From assembly GCA_963682175.1 (NCBI GenBank), contig OY821770.1, positions 17,142,501 to 17,206,500 on the forward strand: DNA of 64,000 bases, given 5' to 3'. The stretch is from Triglochin maritima (lineage: Eukaryota > Streptophyta > Magnoliopsida > Alismatales > Juncaginaceae). Positions 45,934-56,677 of the stretch are shown one piece after another. The position numbers and the translations under genes were made by a program. How positions within the stretch are numbered: position 1 is the first letter of the stretch; every line of letters starts with the position of its first letter. The notes beneath the pieces are model-generated. The model saw nothing but the letters and a program-made list of their open reading frames with translations. It was not told where the DNA came from and did no database searches.

Positions 45934-47580
45934 TCAAATACCTACAAGTGTAGATTTTGGTACGCAAACAACTTTGGGTCCTTGAATGTTAGCTTTGGGA
46001 ACCCAAACCATTTTGGTTTTAGGAGCCCACACACTTGAGGAACTATGGTTTACAACTAAGTGCTTTCCATTTAATGTAGTGTGAGATACATGGTTTTTCA
46101 ATTTAGCATTGTATCCTAAACCATGTTTTTGTAAAGATTGTCTTTGACTACCTAAAAGCATGTTAAACATCTTAGTTCCATTTGTGAATCTTTTTAAATC
46201 TTTTCTTAATTGCACATTGCAAGCTTGAAGATCTAGTTGTTCACAATCTATAGGTGTTGCTTTTAATTTATCAAAATTTGATGCATAGTTTTCTAGTTTA
46301 GTAATCACCTCATTTTTCTCATTCATGCATGTTTCAATTTGGCTTTGGAGATCTTTGATTATCTTTCTAGCATTCTTATTTTTATCACAAATGATCTCAT
46401 ATTGTTTAACTAAGTCATGAAATGCATTTTGAAGCTCATCATGTGTATAAGTTTCTTCATTAACACTAGAGTGTGAGCTATCACTATAATATGACTTAGT
46501 TGAGCATGAATTATTAGAGCAAGAGTTAGATTCTACCTCACTTTGATCATCTTCAATAGCCATGAAGCATGAGTGAGCCACCTCTCTTCGACTTTGCAAG
46601 GAAGACGACGATGATGATGGTGATGAAGAATCATCCCATGTAGCCTTGTGTGCTTCCTCTTTCCTTTCTCTTCTCTTGCTCTTCTCCTTTTCTCTTCTCC
46701 TCTCCCTTCTCTCCTTCTTCTTCTCCCCTTCTTTTCTCTCATTTTCACTCTCTTCCTTCTCCTTCTCCTTTTCTCTTTTCTCACGTTTTCTACCTCTTCT
46801 TTCACTCTTTTCTCCTTTATCCTTCTTGAGGTATTTGAAGAAGTTTTTTGCTAGGACTTCGATGTCCTCATCTTCTACACTTCTCCTTGGTTGGTCAATA
46901 TTTGCATGTAATCCCAAGGTGAATTTGTTCTTGGAGGCTTCCTTCTCCTTCCGATGGTTAATTTGGAGCTCATAAGCCATGCGATTTCCAACGAGTTCCT
47001 CCATCTTTAATTTTGAAAGATCGTGCGCCTCTTCAATTGCGACGACTTTATCTTCCCAATCGATGCTAAGTGACCGGAGGAACTTCCTTGTCATCTCTCC
47101 TTCATTGATTTTTCTTCCAAGAACCAAAAGAGAGTTAGTAATATCGGTGAAGCGAGTGTTCATTTCGCTTATGTTCTCACTGATTTGCATTGAAAATATT
47201 TCATATTTATGCATGAGGAGACTAATACGGGTTTCCTTAGTTTTGCTATCACCCTCATGATGCATTTGCAATCTATGCCAAATTTCATATGCACTAACAC
47301 AACCCCTAATTCTATTGTATTCACCCTCATTTAGCCCACAATATAGAATGTTCATTATTTTTGAGTTCATCTCAATTTCTTTCATTTTGGGCCTAGTGAG
47401 TGAATCTAATTCATCTTCATTTGGGGGTGTGTATGGATTTTGAAGAAACATCCAATACTTAAGGTCATTAGAAATTAGGAAAATTTTCATCATATTCTTC
47501 CAATAATCATAATTTGACCCATTAAGCAAAGGAGGTCGAGTTGTGCATAATCCCTCTACGTGATTAGATGTACTAGCCAT
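45934..47580 (-). CDS. Sirevirus-like Gag polyprotein (gag-only element)
   Basis: Intact 548-codon frame starting at ATG 47580, 38 codons after the open frame begins inside the LTR. Residues about 12-35 (R-P-P-L-L-N-G-S-N-Y-D-Y-W) and about 90-215 (I-W-H-R-L-Q-M-H-H-E-G, then L-L-V-L-G-R-K-I, F-L-R-S-L) match the copia Gag N-terminal DUF4219/UBN2 pattern. Residues about 245-330 are an extreme Lys/Glu/Arg run. A Ser/Asn-rich acidic region, a coiled coil and the L-L-G-S-Q-R-Q-S-L block follow, then V-W-V-P-K near the end. There is no CCHC zinc knuckle and no pol. Gag normally assembles the particle that packages element RNA. This copy is open throughout and could still be translated. Confidence 0.85.
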   Translation of the reverse strand: MASTSNHVEGLCTTRPPLLNGSNYDYWKNMMKIFLISNDLKYWMFLQNPYTPPNEDELDSLTRPKMKEIEMNSKIMNILYCGLNEGEYNRIRGCVSAYEIWHRLQMHHEGDSKTKETRISLLMHKYEIFSMQISENISEMNTRFTDITNSLLVLGRKINEGEMTRKFLRSLSIDWEDKVVAIEEAHDLSKLKMEELVGNRMAYELQINHRKEKEASKNKFTLGLHANIDQPRRSVEDEDIEVLAKNFFKYLKKDKGEKSERRGRKREKREKEKEKEESENERKEGEKKKERRERRREKEKSKRRERKEEAHKATWDDSSSPSSSSSSLQSRREVAHSCFMAIEDDQSEVESNSCSNNSCSTKSYYSDSSHSSVNEETYTHDELQNAFHDLVKQYEIICDKNKNARKIIKDLQSQIETCMNEKNEVITKLENYASNFDKLKATPIDCEQLDLQACNVQLRKDLKRFTNGTKMFNMLLGSQRQSLQKHGLGYNAKLKNHVSHTTLNGKHLVVNHSSSSVWAPKTKMVWVPKANIQGPKVVCVPKSTLVGI

Positions 47581-47618
47581 GCTAAAAATACGACTAAGTA
47601 TACGATTTAGCGCACAAG

Positions 47619-47630
47619 GCTCTGATACCA
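47619..47630 (-). promoter_or_regulatory. Primer-binding site, initiator-Met tRNA
   Basis: Minus-strand TGGTATCAGAGC lies two bases inside the 5' LTR end at 47633, the standard primer site for copia and many other plant LTR elements. Confidence 0.9.
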
Positions 47631-47632
47631 AA

Positions 47633-49150
47633 TGTAGGATCGTGTGGGTTATGAGTCCACAATTAAGGCTAATTAAAAATTTAATCCTAAACAAACTCTA
47701 CTTGCAAGCCAAAAGATGATGCAGCAGAATTTAAAACAAATACAAGCAAGTAGGGAAGAAATAAGCAAACCACAATCACACGGGGATTTTATAGAGGTTC
47801 GACACCCCACCCGGGTCCTAGTCCTCTCTTGTAAGCTCCGCTCGACTCCGCGAGCTCTGCCTACGTCTTCACTAACCACTCCCCGTTCCGGGCCGGGAGA
47901 GAACGCCTTTACACCACAAGCACCGCGAACAACCTCGCTTGCTTGAATTCTTCCACTCACAATCCGAGAGGGACACTTCGGGCTTTCACCGAAGTCCTTG
48001 CTTCCTTTGACAAACAATTGAGTGGAGCAACACTCTCTCATTCTTGAGCACACTTGAGTAGGATTGGAATTATGACTAAAGTGTGGAAGGTTTGAAGCTT
48101 TGAGTGTTTGAGATTCTCTCTAATGTTTTGGACAAATTTGTAGTGGGAGAGTTGTGTTAAAATGTGTTTTACAACTCCTTATATAGGCATTAGAGAGAAT
48201 AGAGTCGTTGGGATTGATTGGGTATGAGTTGATGTGTGATTACACAAAACAGAAACTGCAGGACCCAATTCTGGATGAATTCGGTCGACCGGATCGGGAT
48301 GAACGGTCGACCGTTTGGCAGTTTTTAACTAAGTTCGGTCGACCGGTTAGGCAACGGTCGACCGCCCAACGCTACGACTTAGGTACACTTAAGTCATCGG
48401 TCGAACACAAGAAAAGGGTTCGGTCGACCGATTTCGTCCAGGCACTTTGGGGTTGACAAACAATTAGATATTCGGTCGACCGAAACAGGTTTAACGGTCG
48501 ACCGATTTTCAACAGGCACTTAGGGGTTTGTCAAGAGATGGACAAACGGTCGACCGATCTTGGTCCTCGGTCGACCGATACATGAAATGTATTTAGGGTA
48601 TTTTTGGTTTAATACGAATACGACCGTTGGGTATACGACAAAAATAATGGTCGGAAAATTAAGTTCAAACGGTCGACCGAAAGAGAAGGTGCGGTCGACC
48701 GAAACTAGACAAGGAAACACAAAACAGAATACTTGATCATCCGGTCGACCGAACGACCTGTTGCGGTCGACCAAACGTGGGCAGACAGTTAGGGTTCAGG
48801 TTTAGTGTTTTCCGATCTAAGTTTGGGTGATCTATTGAAGTCCAAATTATGTGAAATTTTGTGTGTGACTTCTATAAGGAACCAAGTGTGTGTTTAGTTG
48901 ATTTTAGCTCAAGTATGCTCAATATACACATGTTCGTAATACTTAAAGAAAATACATAATACATGTCTTCAAATGAGCTTGATTACATGTCTTGACTTGA
49001 TTTTCCTTTCTTCCTTGAGTTTTAATCACCTGTAGAGGTTAGCACAAAGCAATATATATGCAATGCAATATGTGTGCTACTCTATATGATTATAATTAAG
49101 ATTAGGTTGATTAAATCATCAAAACATAGATTAAGGCCAAAAAGCCATCA
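47633..49150 (-). repeat. 5' LTR of the gag-only element, 1518 bp
   Basis: The same structure as the 3' LTR, with twelve perfect CGGTCGACCG sites between 48282 and 48750. Its right end reads CCATCA rather than CCAACA (one substitution), followed by the target duplication ATAGT. Confidence 0.92.
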
Positions 49151-49155
49151 ATAGT

Positions 49156-49472
49156 TATTTTCAATATCAAGTCAATTTCGATGTTTGTTATTGATGCTCA
49201 AACAATTTATCCTTTTTTGAAGGTTATCTTTAACTTCAACAATTCAACAACTACATGTAATGCGACCACAATAAAATTTACTTTATGGATTGACTTCACT
49301 ATCAACTACATTGGTAGAGTGAAAGAAAATTTTCTATGCAAAAAAGTTTTGTCAGTTGTCCATCTTAAAGTTTTTTGCTTTCAAATGTCATAGTCACGCT
49401 TCTCAACAGATATATAAGAACAACTGCTCCAATTCGAGTTACACTAATATATTGTCCATGGATCGTAGGACG
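49156..49472. other. Flank between gag-only element and copia LTR
   Basis: Begins with the remaining few bases of the MITE right arm, then sequence with no recognised gene or repeat up to where copia LTR similarity starts at 49473. Confidence 0.4.
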
Positions 49473-51013
49473 TATTCGGTTGGACCGAGTATTACTCGGT
49501 TAAACGAATCGTTCGGTTTTAACACGTGTTCGGTGCACCGTGAGCGAGACGGTCGACCGATTCCGCATGAGAAAAATTTCCTGAAAAAATTCGGACGAAC
49601 CACGTCTTTTACTCGGTCGACCGTTGACCCACCAGAATTTCTACTGGGACATAGTCTAAAGGATGACCATGTCACATTCGGTCTACCGAAAATACCTCTT
49701 CTCGGTTGACAGTTTCCAATCGGTTAACCGAACCCGATTGTCCAGGCACTCTAGACAATCTCGGTCAATCAATTGTGTTTACCCGTTCCCCATTCGGTTA
49801 ACCGATCCGAAGATACCTCAGTCGACCGAACCATGAACGGTTCACCGTGTTTGACCCCAATTTTGCCTTTATCAAATTTTAGATTTATTTCCAACAAAAT
49901 TTGATCTCTTGGGGTTATAAGCAAATTCACATCTTATGTAATATATTATTCTATGTAATATTAAATTATTACACCCGATAATATATATACCTCATATGAA
50001 TTTATTATGATTCTAATTATGTCAATTCTCATGACATATTGATTTTAATTAATTCACCACATGTGTCTCATTTTCACATGAAACCCGACACATCATATGA
50101 ACTTAAAATCAAGCATCTTGCTTCCCAGTTTTGTGGTGTGACCTATAGGAGGATTTAAGCCAAATTGGCAGAGATATTAAACACTTAACATCTCAAACTA
50201 TAAGCGGTATCTAGCTACACATTATAGTTACTCAATTAGCATAGATGTCTTTGTTCTACCTGAACCAAACACGATCCATTTAGTGATGTAAGTGCACCAC
50301 TTGTGTCCATCCCTTGCCTCATGATATTAAGAATATATACAAAGTAGAAATGCGTCATCTTTGTATTATATCCATTTCTTGATCTCTCTAAGCTAATTAT
50401 AACTATGTAACTTAACTCAAGTTACATTGTGTACATTATAATTTTGCTTTATCACGGGCCCACTAATATCATCACTCAATTAAGAGGGGCAATGCTAATC
50501 GTTTGACTAGCTATCTTTTCCAGCACATGTCATGTTTAACCAACTATTGCCTTTATCACTATACTCATTGATAGCTTTTGACAATAATCAAATTAAGCAC
50601 TTCTTGAGTGAAAAGATATAAGTCTCATATCTTAGGATCCAAGACACAGTAAAACATTAAGGAAACGAAACACAATTCTATAATGTTTTACTTGTTAGGT
50701 CTATTCAATATATAAAAAGTAATCTTTTCCTCTTTTATATACTCGTGTCGTAAATTATTTGTAGAGCTACAACAATCGATGACCAACACGACAATCTTAT
50801 CTCGGTAATTAATGTTCCATGTTAATTACCATGATTGTGAAAAACTTTTGATTTATATAAACCATTATCTTTTAGAGCTCTACGGTTAAGGACCAAGCGC
50901 CTCTTCCTTAACACTTCCAAAAGACGAATACCATAATCAAGGAATAAAATGTTTGCACATTCAATTCATAATAATTGACATAAAAGTAAAACTTTTAGAA
51001 CACATTCATTTCA
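49473..51013 (-). repeat. 3' LTR (truncated) of the copia element
   Basis: Collinear with 57313-58708 from the GTGCACCGTGAGCGA block to AACACATTCATTTCA. The first part in plus coordinates (the LTR U5 end and leader side) is missing. Two perfect CGGTCGACCG copies (49551, 49615) and many GGTTAACCGA-type variants are present. Confidence 0.85.
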
Positions 51014-51094
51014 ATCTGCCACTTGTTATCATAGTTTTCTTTCACATACATTCTCAATGTATAAAACAATAATAATTAGGGTAACCCTCTCTAA

Positions 51095-54000
51095 TCACTC
51101 ATCAAGCCAATTCACATGGCTCCGCAGACCCATGAACTCGAAATGCATTTCGCCCTTGGCTTGGGATAATGGTTTGGTGAATGGATCAACTGTGTTGATG
51201 TTTGTGTCCACCCATAACAGATTTATTTTGCCCTCGTCGATGAAGTCACGTGTGACAAAGTACTTACGATCCATGTACTTCATTTTGTGGTGTGATTTGG
51301 GATACTTGATTTGCGAGATAGATGCACTATTATCGCAAAATAGCTCTATTGGTCCCTCGCTCGAGGGAACTACTCCAAGCTCTTCAAGGAACTTCTTAAT
51401 CCACACTCCTTCCTTGATCGCTTCAGCGACATCCATTACTTCGGAAGCAGTGGTTGAGTCGGCCGTAGTGCTTTGCTTCCAACTACGCCAACTCACAGCT
51501 CCACCATTCAGAAGGAAGTCGTATCCTGATTGCGACCTTCTATCGTCGGGATCACTCATGAAACCCGCATCCGAATGTCCCTCGGCTATTAACTCCCTTT
51601 GTCCTCCATAAACAAGAAACTTATCTTTTGGTCCGGTTAAGGTACCTCAGAATATTCTTGATCGCAGTCCAATGCTCAGGACCTGCGTTGGATTGGTGAT
51701 GACTTGTCACGCTTAGAGCATACGAGACATCAAGTCTTGTGCAAGTCATCGCGTACATGATCGATCCTATTGCCGAAGCATATGGGATATCTTTCATGTA
51801 CTCCAAGTCTTTACGTGATTCAGCACGTTGAGACTTCTTGAGTTGCACATCCATACTCATTGGCACATTGCCCTTTTTGGAGTTGTTCATGCTGAACCTT
51901 TCCAAGAACTTGTCAATGTACGTACGTTGACTTAGGCCAATGAGTCTACGAGATCTATCTCTATATATCTTGATTCCCAAGATGTATTGAGCCTCACCCA
52001 TATCTTTCATCGAAAATGCAGATTTCAATGAACTTCTCGTTTGCTCAAGCAAATGTATATGATTTCCCATGAGGAGTATGTCATCGACATATAAGATCAA
52101 GAATACTGTGGCTCCCACTAACCTTCTTGTATATACAAGGCTCTTCCTTACTTTGGACGAAGTGAATCTTTTTGACTTCTTCATCAAAGCGCTTGTTCCA
52201 ACTCCTTGATGCTTGCTTTAATCCATAAATGGATCTTTGAAGCTTGCATACTTTCTCGCTATTCTTTGGATCTTCAAAACCCTGAGGTTGTACCATGTAC
52301 ATATCCTCCTCCAAGTTCCCATTAAGGAACGTCGTTTTGACATCCATTTGCCATATCTCATAATCATGAAATGCGACAATAGCGAGCATAATCTGAATAG
52401 ACTTGAACATGGCAACCGGTGAAAAAATTTCATCATAGTCAATTCCTTAAACTTGAGTGAAACATTCTGCTACAAGTCTCGCTTTGTAGGTTGTCGAGTT
52501 CCCATCCATGTCCATCTTCCTCTTGAAAACACATTTATTTTGAATGACCTTTTTCCCTTGAGGAAGGTCAACCATGTTCCACACTTGATTATCATACATG
52601 AATTCTATTTCGGATTCCATGGCCTTAAACCATAGTTTGGAGTCCTTTCTTTCCATTGCTTCTTGAATGGTCGAGGGATCATCGGTATCTAGTACCAAGA
52701 TCTCATGAAGTCCCAAATACATATCGGGTTTCTTCCTTTCCCTCGTTGACCTTCTAAGTTCTTTTGGTTCTACGTGTACTTCTCGAACTTCTTCCACAAT
52801 TTCTTGCGGAATTGGTTCGTGTTCGATTCTCGAACGTACACTAGGTGGGGAAGATTGAGTTTATCTCACAATTTCTTGCGAGGGTCTCTCACTCACGCTC
52901 CCATTAACCAAAGGAACCTCGGTTGGGCCTTCATGATCTTGAGTATCACCATTCATATCATGATCTGGTAGAGTATCTTGAGTCTCCTCAAGCACAACTC
53001 TACTCCCACTACTTTTTATTCTTTCCAGAAATTCTTTTTCTAGAAATACGGCATCCCTCTCTATAATCACTCGATTGGAGGTTATATGCCAAAAGTAGTA
53101 TCCTCTTGTCTCATGAGGATAACCTGTAAAGAAGCACTTATCCGCTTTTGGTTGAAGTTTGGTCGACATCAATCTCTTGATGTAGGCCTCACAACCCCAA
53201 ATCTTGAGAAAATTGAGCTTAGGTGTTTTACCACTCCATAGCTCATAAAGCGTTTTCTCTATGGATTTGGATGGAACATTATTTAGTGTGTAAGCCGCAG
53301 CTTCTAGTGCATAACTCCAAAAGTAAAACGGCAATTCAGCTTGACTCATCATTGATTGAACCATGTCGAGTAATGTCTTGTTCCTCCTTTCGGATACCCC
53401 ATTCCACTGAGGTGTACCGGGGGGGGGGGGGGTGAGTTGTGGTACAATACCACACTCCTTTAGGAATGAGTCAAATTCGGTACTTAAATACTCACCTCCA
53501 CGATCCGTTCGTAGAGACTTGATTTTCTTGTTGAGTTGGTTCTCTACTTCATTCTTGAATTCCTTGAACTTGTCAAAGGAGTCACTTTTGTTTCTCATTA
53601 TATAAATATAGTCATAACGACTATAGTCATCCGTGAACGTAATGAAGTACCTAAAACCGTCTCTTGCACTAGTACTCATCGGACCACATACATCAGAATA
53701 TATCAAATCCAACAAGTCATTCGCTCTTGGTCCTTTCTTCTTGAAAGGCTTCTTGGTCATTTTGTCCATTAGGCAAGGTTCGCACGTCTCCAATGATTTA
53801 AAAATAAGTTGACCAAGAAGGTTAGCTTCTTGCAATTTCTTGATGCGTTTTTCATTTATGTGACCAAGACGATAGTGCAACAAGAGTGTATCATTCACGT
53901 GAGTAGTTTTAAGCTTTTTATTATTGATATTTAAGATTTGTTTATTATTCAATTCAAGCAAATAGATATCACTCCTCACGAATGCATTTGCATAGAAAAT

Positions 54001-55212
54001 ACCATTCTTCGATATAGACAAGCAAGAATTTGAAATATTTATATTAAAATTATCCATATCTAAAAATGATACAGTAATAATGTTCTTACTAATCGAAGGC
54101 ACATAATAAACATTCTTTAAACATAAATTTAAACAACTAGATAATTGAAGCTCCACAAAACCTTGTGCAATCGCAGCAACGCTTGCACCATTTCCGATCT
54201 TCAAAATCATCTCGTTCTTTACGAGTTCCTTCCTATCCTTTAGTAGCTGAACATTAGAGATTATGTGAGCACAAGATCCGGTATCAATTACCCAATCATG
54301 GACAGAGGTGGCTAAATTTATCTCAATAACAAATATACCTTTGGCCTTTTTGGGGCGCTTACGTTCAATCACTCCATTGTCAAGGTCTTCCTTGTACTTG
54401 GGGCAATTTGGCCGAGTGTGTCCCTTTTCACCGCAGTGAAAGCACTCCGTGTTGGGAGTCGAAGATTTCAAAGATTTCCCCGTTGAGGCACTCCCATCAG
54501 TACCTCCTACTCCCTTGCTATTGATTGACGTATTCTTGGTGAATTTGCCTTTACCTTTGGTGATCTTCTTGCTCCCTCCATGGACGGCTAGGACGTGCTT
54601 GTCCTGACCTTTGCCCATGTCAACTTCAGCCGTTTTGAGAGCATTGTGAAGCTCCTCGAGACTCACCCCTTTCTCACGCACATGATAGTGCATAATAAAG
54701 TCCTTGTAGGACGGGGCTAGAGGGCCAAGAATGAAATCTTCCGCAATGTCATCGGATATCGGGGAAGAGAGCTTCGACTACTTCTCAAGGTATCCTTGCA
54801 TCATGAGAAAATGCATGAATACCGATGTTCCCTCCGCCATGTGGCACCTTGTGAGTGCAATGGTGGTCTTATAGAGCTCTTTCCTAGCACTATCCATGAA
54901 CATCTTTGTTAAAGCTTCCATGGTCTTCTTGGGTTTTGAATCCAAGTATTTCGCTTGAAGCGAGTCACCCATGGAGGCCAACATTAGACCATGAACCTGG
55001 TTCTCTTGGTTTTCCCACTTGGCTTTTGCCTCTCTCTCGCTATCGGTTGCCTTCTCATTTAATTATAGGATTTCACCATCCAAAATATGAGATAATTTCT
55101 CAAACTTCAATACGATATTGAGCTTGAGTTGCCAGCTTATGAAGTTTGAGCCATCATTTGCCAAAGGATGTTTTTCAATCATAGATCGCACAATAGGTTG
55201 AATATTCGACAT
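51095..55212 (-). pseudogene. Ty1/copia Gag-Pol polyprotein with stops and frameshifts
   Basis: Read on the minus strand from ATG 55212. Gag is followed by a CCHC knuckle (C-F-H-C-G-E-K-G-H-T-R-P-N-C, near 54444), a protease with V-I-D-T-G-S (near 54285), and an integrase with an H-H-C-C zinc site (H273/H278/C304/C307 of the segment starting 54693) and catalytic D334, D397, E435. Reverse transcriptase carries L-Y-V-D-D near 52091, and RNase H ends G-L-R-S-H-V-N-W-L-D-E. Four in-frame stops (TAA 55063, TAG 54778, TAA 52861, TAA 52447) and two frameshifts (near 52125 and 51625) break it, so it cannot make an intact product. Copia enzymes copy element RNA and integrate the cDNA. A 14-G run (53419-53432) adds prolines between D397 and E435. 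Confidence 0.88.
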
Positions 55213-55448
55213 TTCTACAAAATAAATTATATGGGACTTAATGTCAATTTTATGTTTTAAAAACAATACCGCAAATAAAAATTTGTCCATAAATGCAACA
55301 ATCCAAGATCCCATCAATTATAATATAAAGTAGCTAATGACTATCAGATATATTATAAAATCAAGGTAAGAAAACATTTTCTAATCATAACCATTTCGAA
55401 ATATCGCAACATTTGCATTTTCAAACTCTTATGACTCTTGTCGTTTTA

Positions 55449-56500
55449 ATTAAGAGGGAATTTGACCGATCCTCGTAAGAAAAACTCTCTTTCTCAAAAC
55501 CGAGCTAGGGCTCCGGGTCTTGTTAAGAAAACTTATTTCATTTGATATGAGATACGTTTATCCATTGTATTCACAAACAAATATACTCGGTGTCCACTAA
55601 GGGTGAATCACACCTCGTACATCTATTCGTGACATAACAATAGACAACCTTATATCTCCCACTATTCCCAAATATGGAGGAAGCTATCTCCCGGTAAGGG
55701 CGAGCAGAATATCCCTCGATCGATGACTGCTAGTGGATAAAATAAGAAAGAAAGATACTCTTAATTTTTGGTTGGACAATTAAACATTTACATGTGATTT
55801 TAGAATTTAGGTGATCATGCAAATTTATCATCTATACACATCCTAACATTCATCCATACAACCACATATATATCAAGCACACAAACTTAAATAAATCCAT
55901 TCACACACACATTGTGTGAGTTTATATGTTCCCGCGTCCTTGATCCTTGCGCTTCTTCAATGTCTTCCTCTTGCACCATGGATGTTGATATTGCAAAAAT
56001 CTAAACATGCATCTCTTAATTTTGAAAATTGTCAAGTGCAAGTCCTATGTAAAAAAAATCCTCTCGTATGCATGCATATACATAAAAATAGAAATTTGGC
56101 TTTTACATATACATAAGCCCCTGTGATTGAATACACATTCATTCGCTCATTCATTCACACATGGCTTCTATGGAACATACAAACTCAGATATCTCTGCAA
56201 AAGAGAACTCGAGCAACGCATGTACATATACTATATATTACTCGATTTAGTTTAGCATGCATCTCTAAATCAAACAATTCTAAAATCATTTGAAATCCAT
56301 TAAAAATAATTATATGCATCCATAGTTCAAAAGACAAAACATTTGAACCGCTGTTTATCCAATTTCCAAAAATAAAAATTTAAAGAAAGATAAACATATG
56401 TCTTTTTCGTTTTGTCGATTCCTTATAAAATAATCATTTAATTAAAAAACAAAAAAATTATATATGTGACATAAGTCTAAATTTTAATTCAAACATTCAC
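55449..56500 (-). other. 5' leader segment shared with the plus-strand LTR at 33146-34198
   Basis: Non-coding leader between the primer-binding site and gag. It is the reverse complement, with modest divergence, of the extra segment in the 3.2-kb LTR (for example TTAGACTTATG near 56475 and GGTCAAATTCCCTCTTAA near 55460). Confidence 0.75.
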
Positions 56501-56664
56501 ATGATGTGTTTCAAAACATTTAAAACTATCAAAAGAATCAATTAGAATTAAATCAACAAAATTATCGGAATACTCGAAAAAGACATAGAACATGAATTGT
56601 TTTGATTGTAGATGGTAAATTAAAATTAATTATATAGTCTAATCATTGAAAATATGAACTAAAA

Positions 56665-56676
56665 GCTCTGATACCA
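56665..56676 (-). promoter_or_regulatory. Primer-binding site, initiator-Met tRNA
   Basis: Minus-strand TGGTATCAGAGC lies one base inside the 5' LTR end (56678). Confidence 0.88.
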
Positions 56677-56677
56677 C

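Larger units (their letters stand above)
43795..49150 (-). mobile_element. Complete gag-only Sirevirus-like LTR element (TR-GAG type), 5356 bp
   Basis: Two LTRs (43795-45315 and 47633-49150) enclose a 2.3-kb interior with a primer-binding site, one long gag ORF and a polypurine tract, but no protease, integrase or reverse transcriptase. The element is bounded by perfect 5-bp duplications ATAGT (43790-43794 and 49151-49155). The LTRs differ at roughly 2-3 % of positions by eye, so insertion was fairly recent. Movement would need enzymes from an autonomous relative. Confidence 0.92.

Noticed and set aside
46646..46975. Plus-strand Ser/Leu/Phe-rich ORFs
   Set aside because: Shadow of the charged block of the minus-strand gag.
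47619..47630. tRNA-like match TGGTATCAGAGC
   Set aside because: Only the 12-bp primer-binding site complementary to the tRNA 3' end; no cloverleaf present.
51057..51611. 184-codon plus-strand ORF
   Set aside because: Antisense shadow of copia RNase H; the same artefact appears at 61324-61827.
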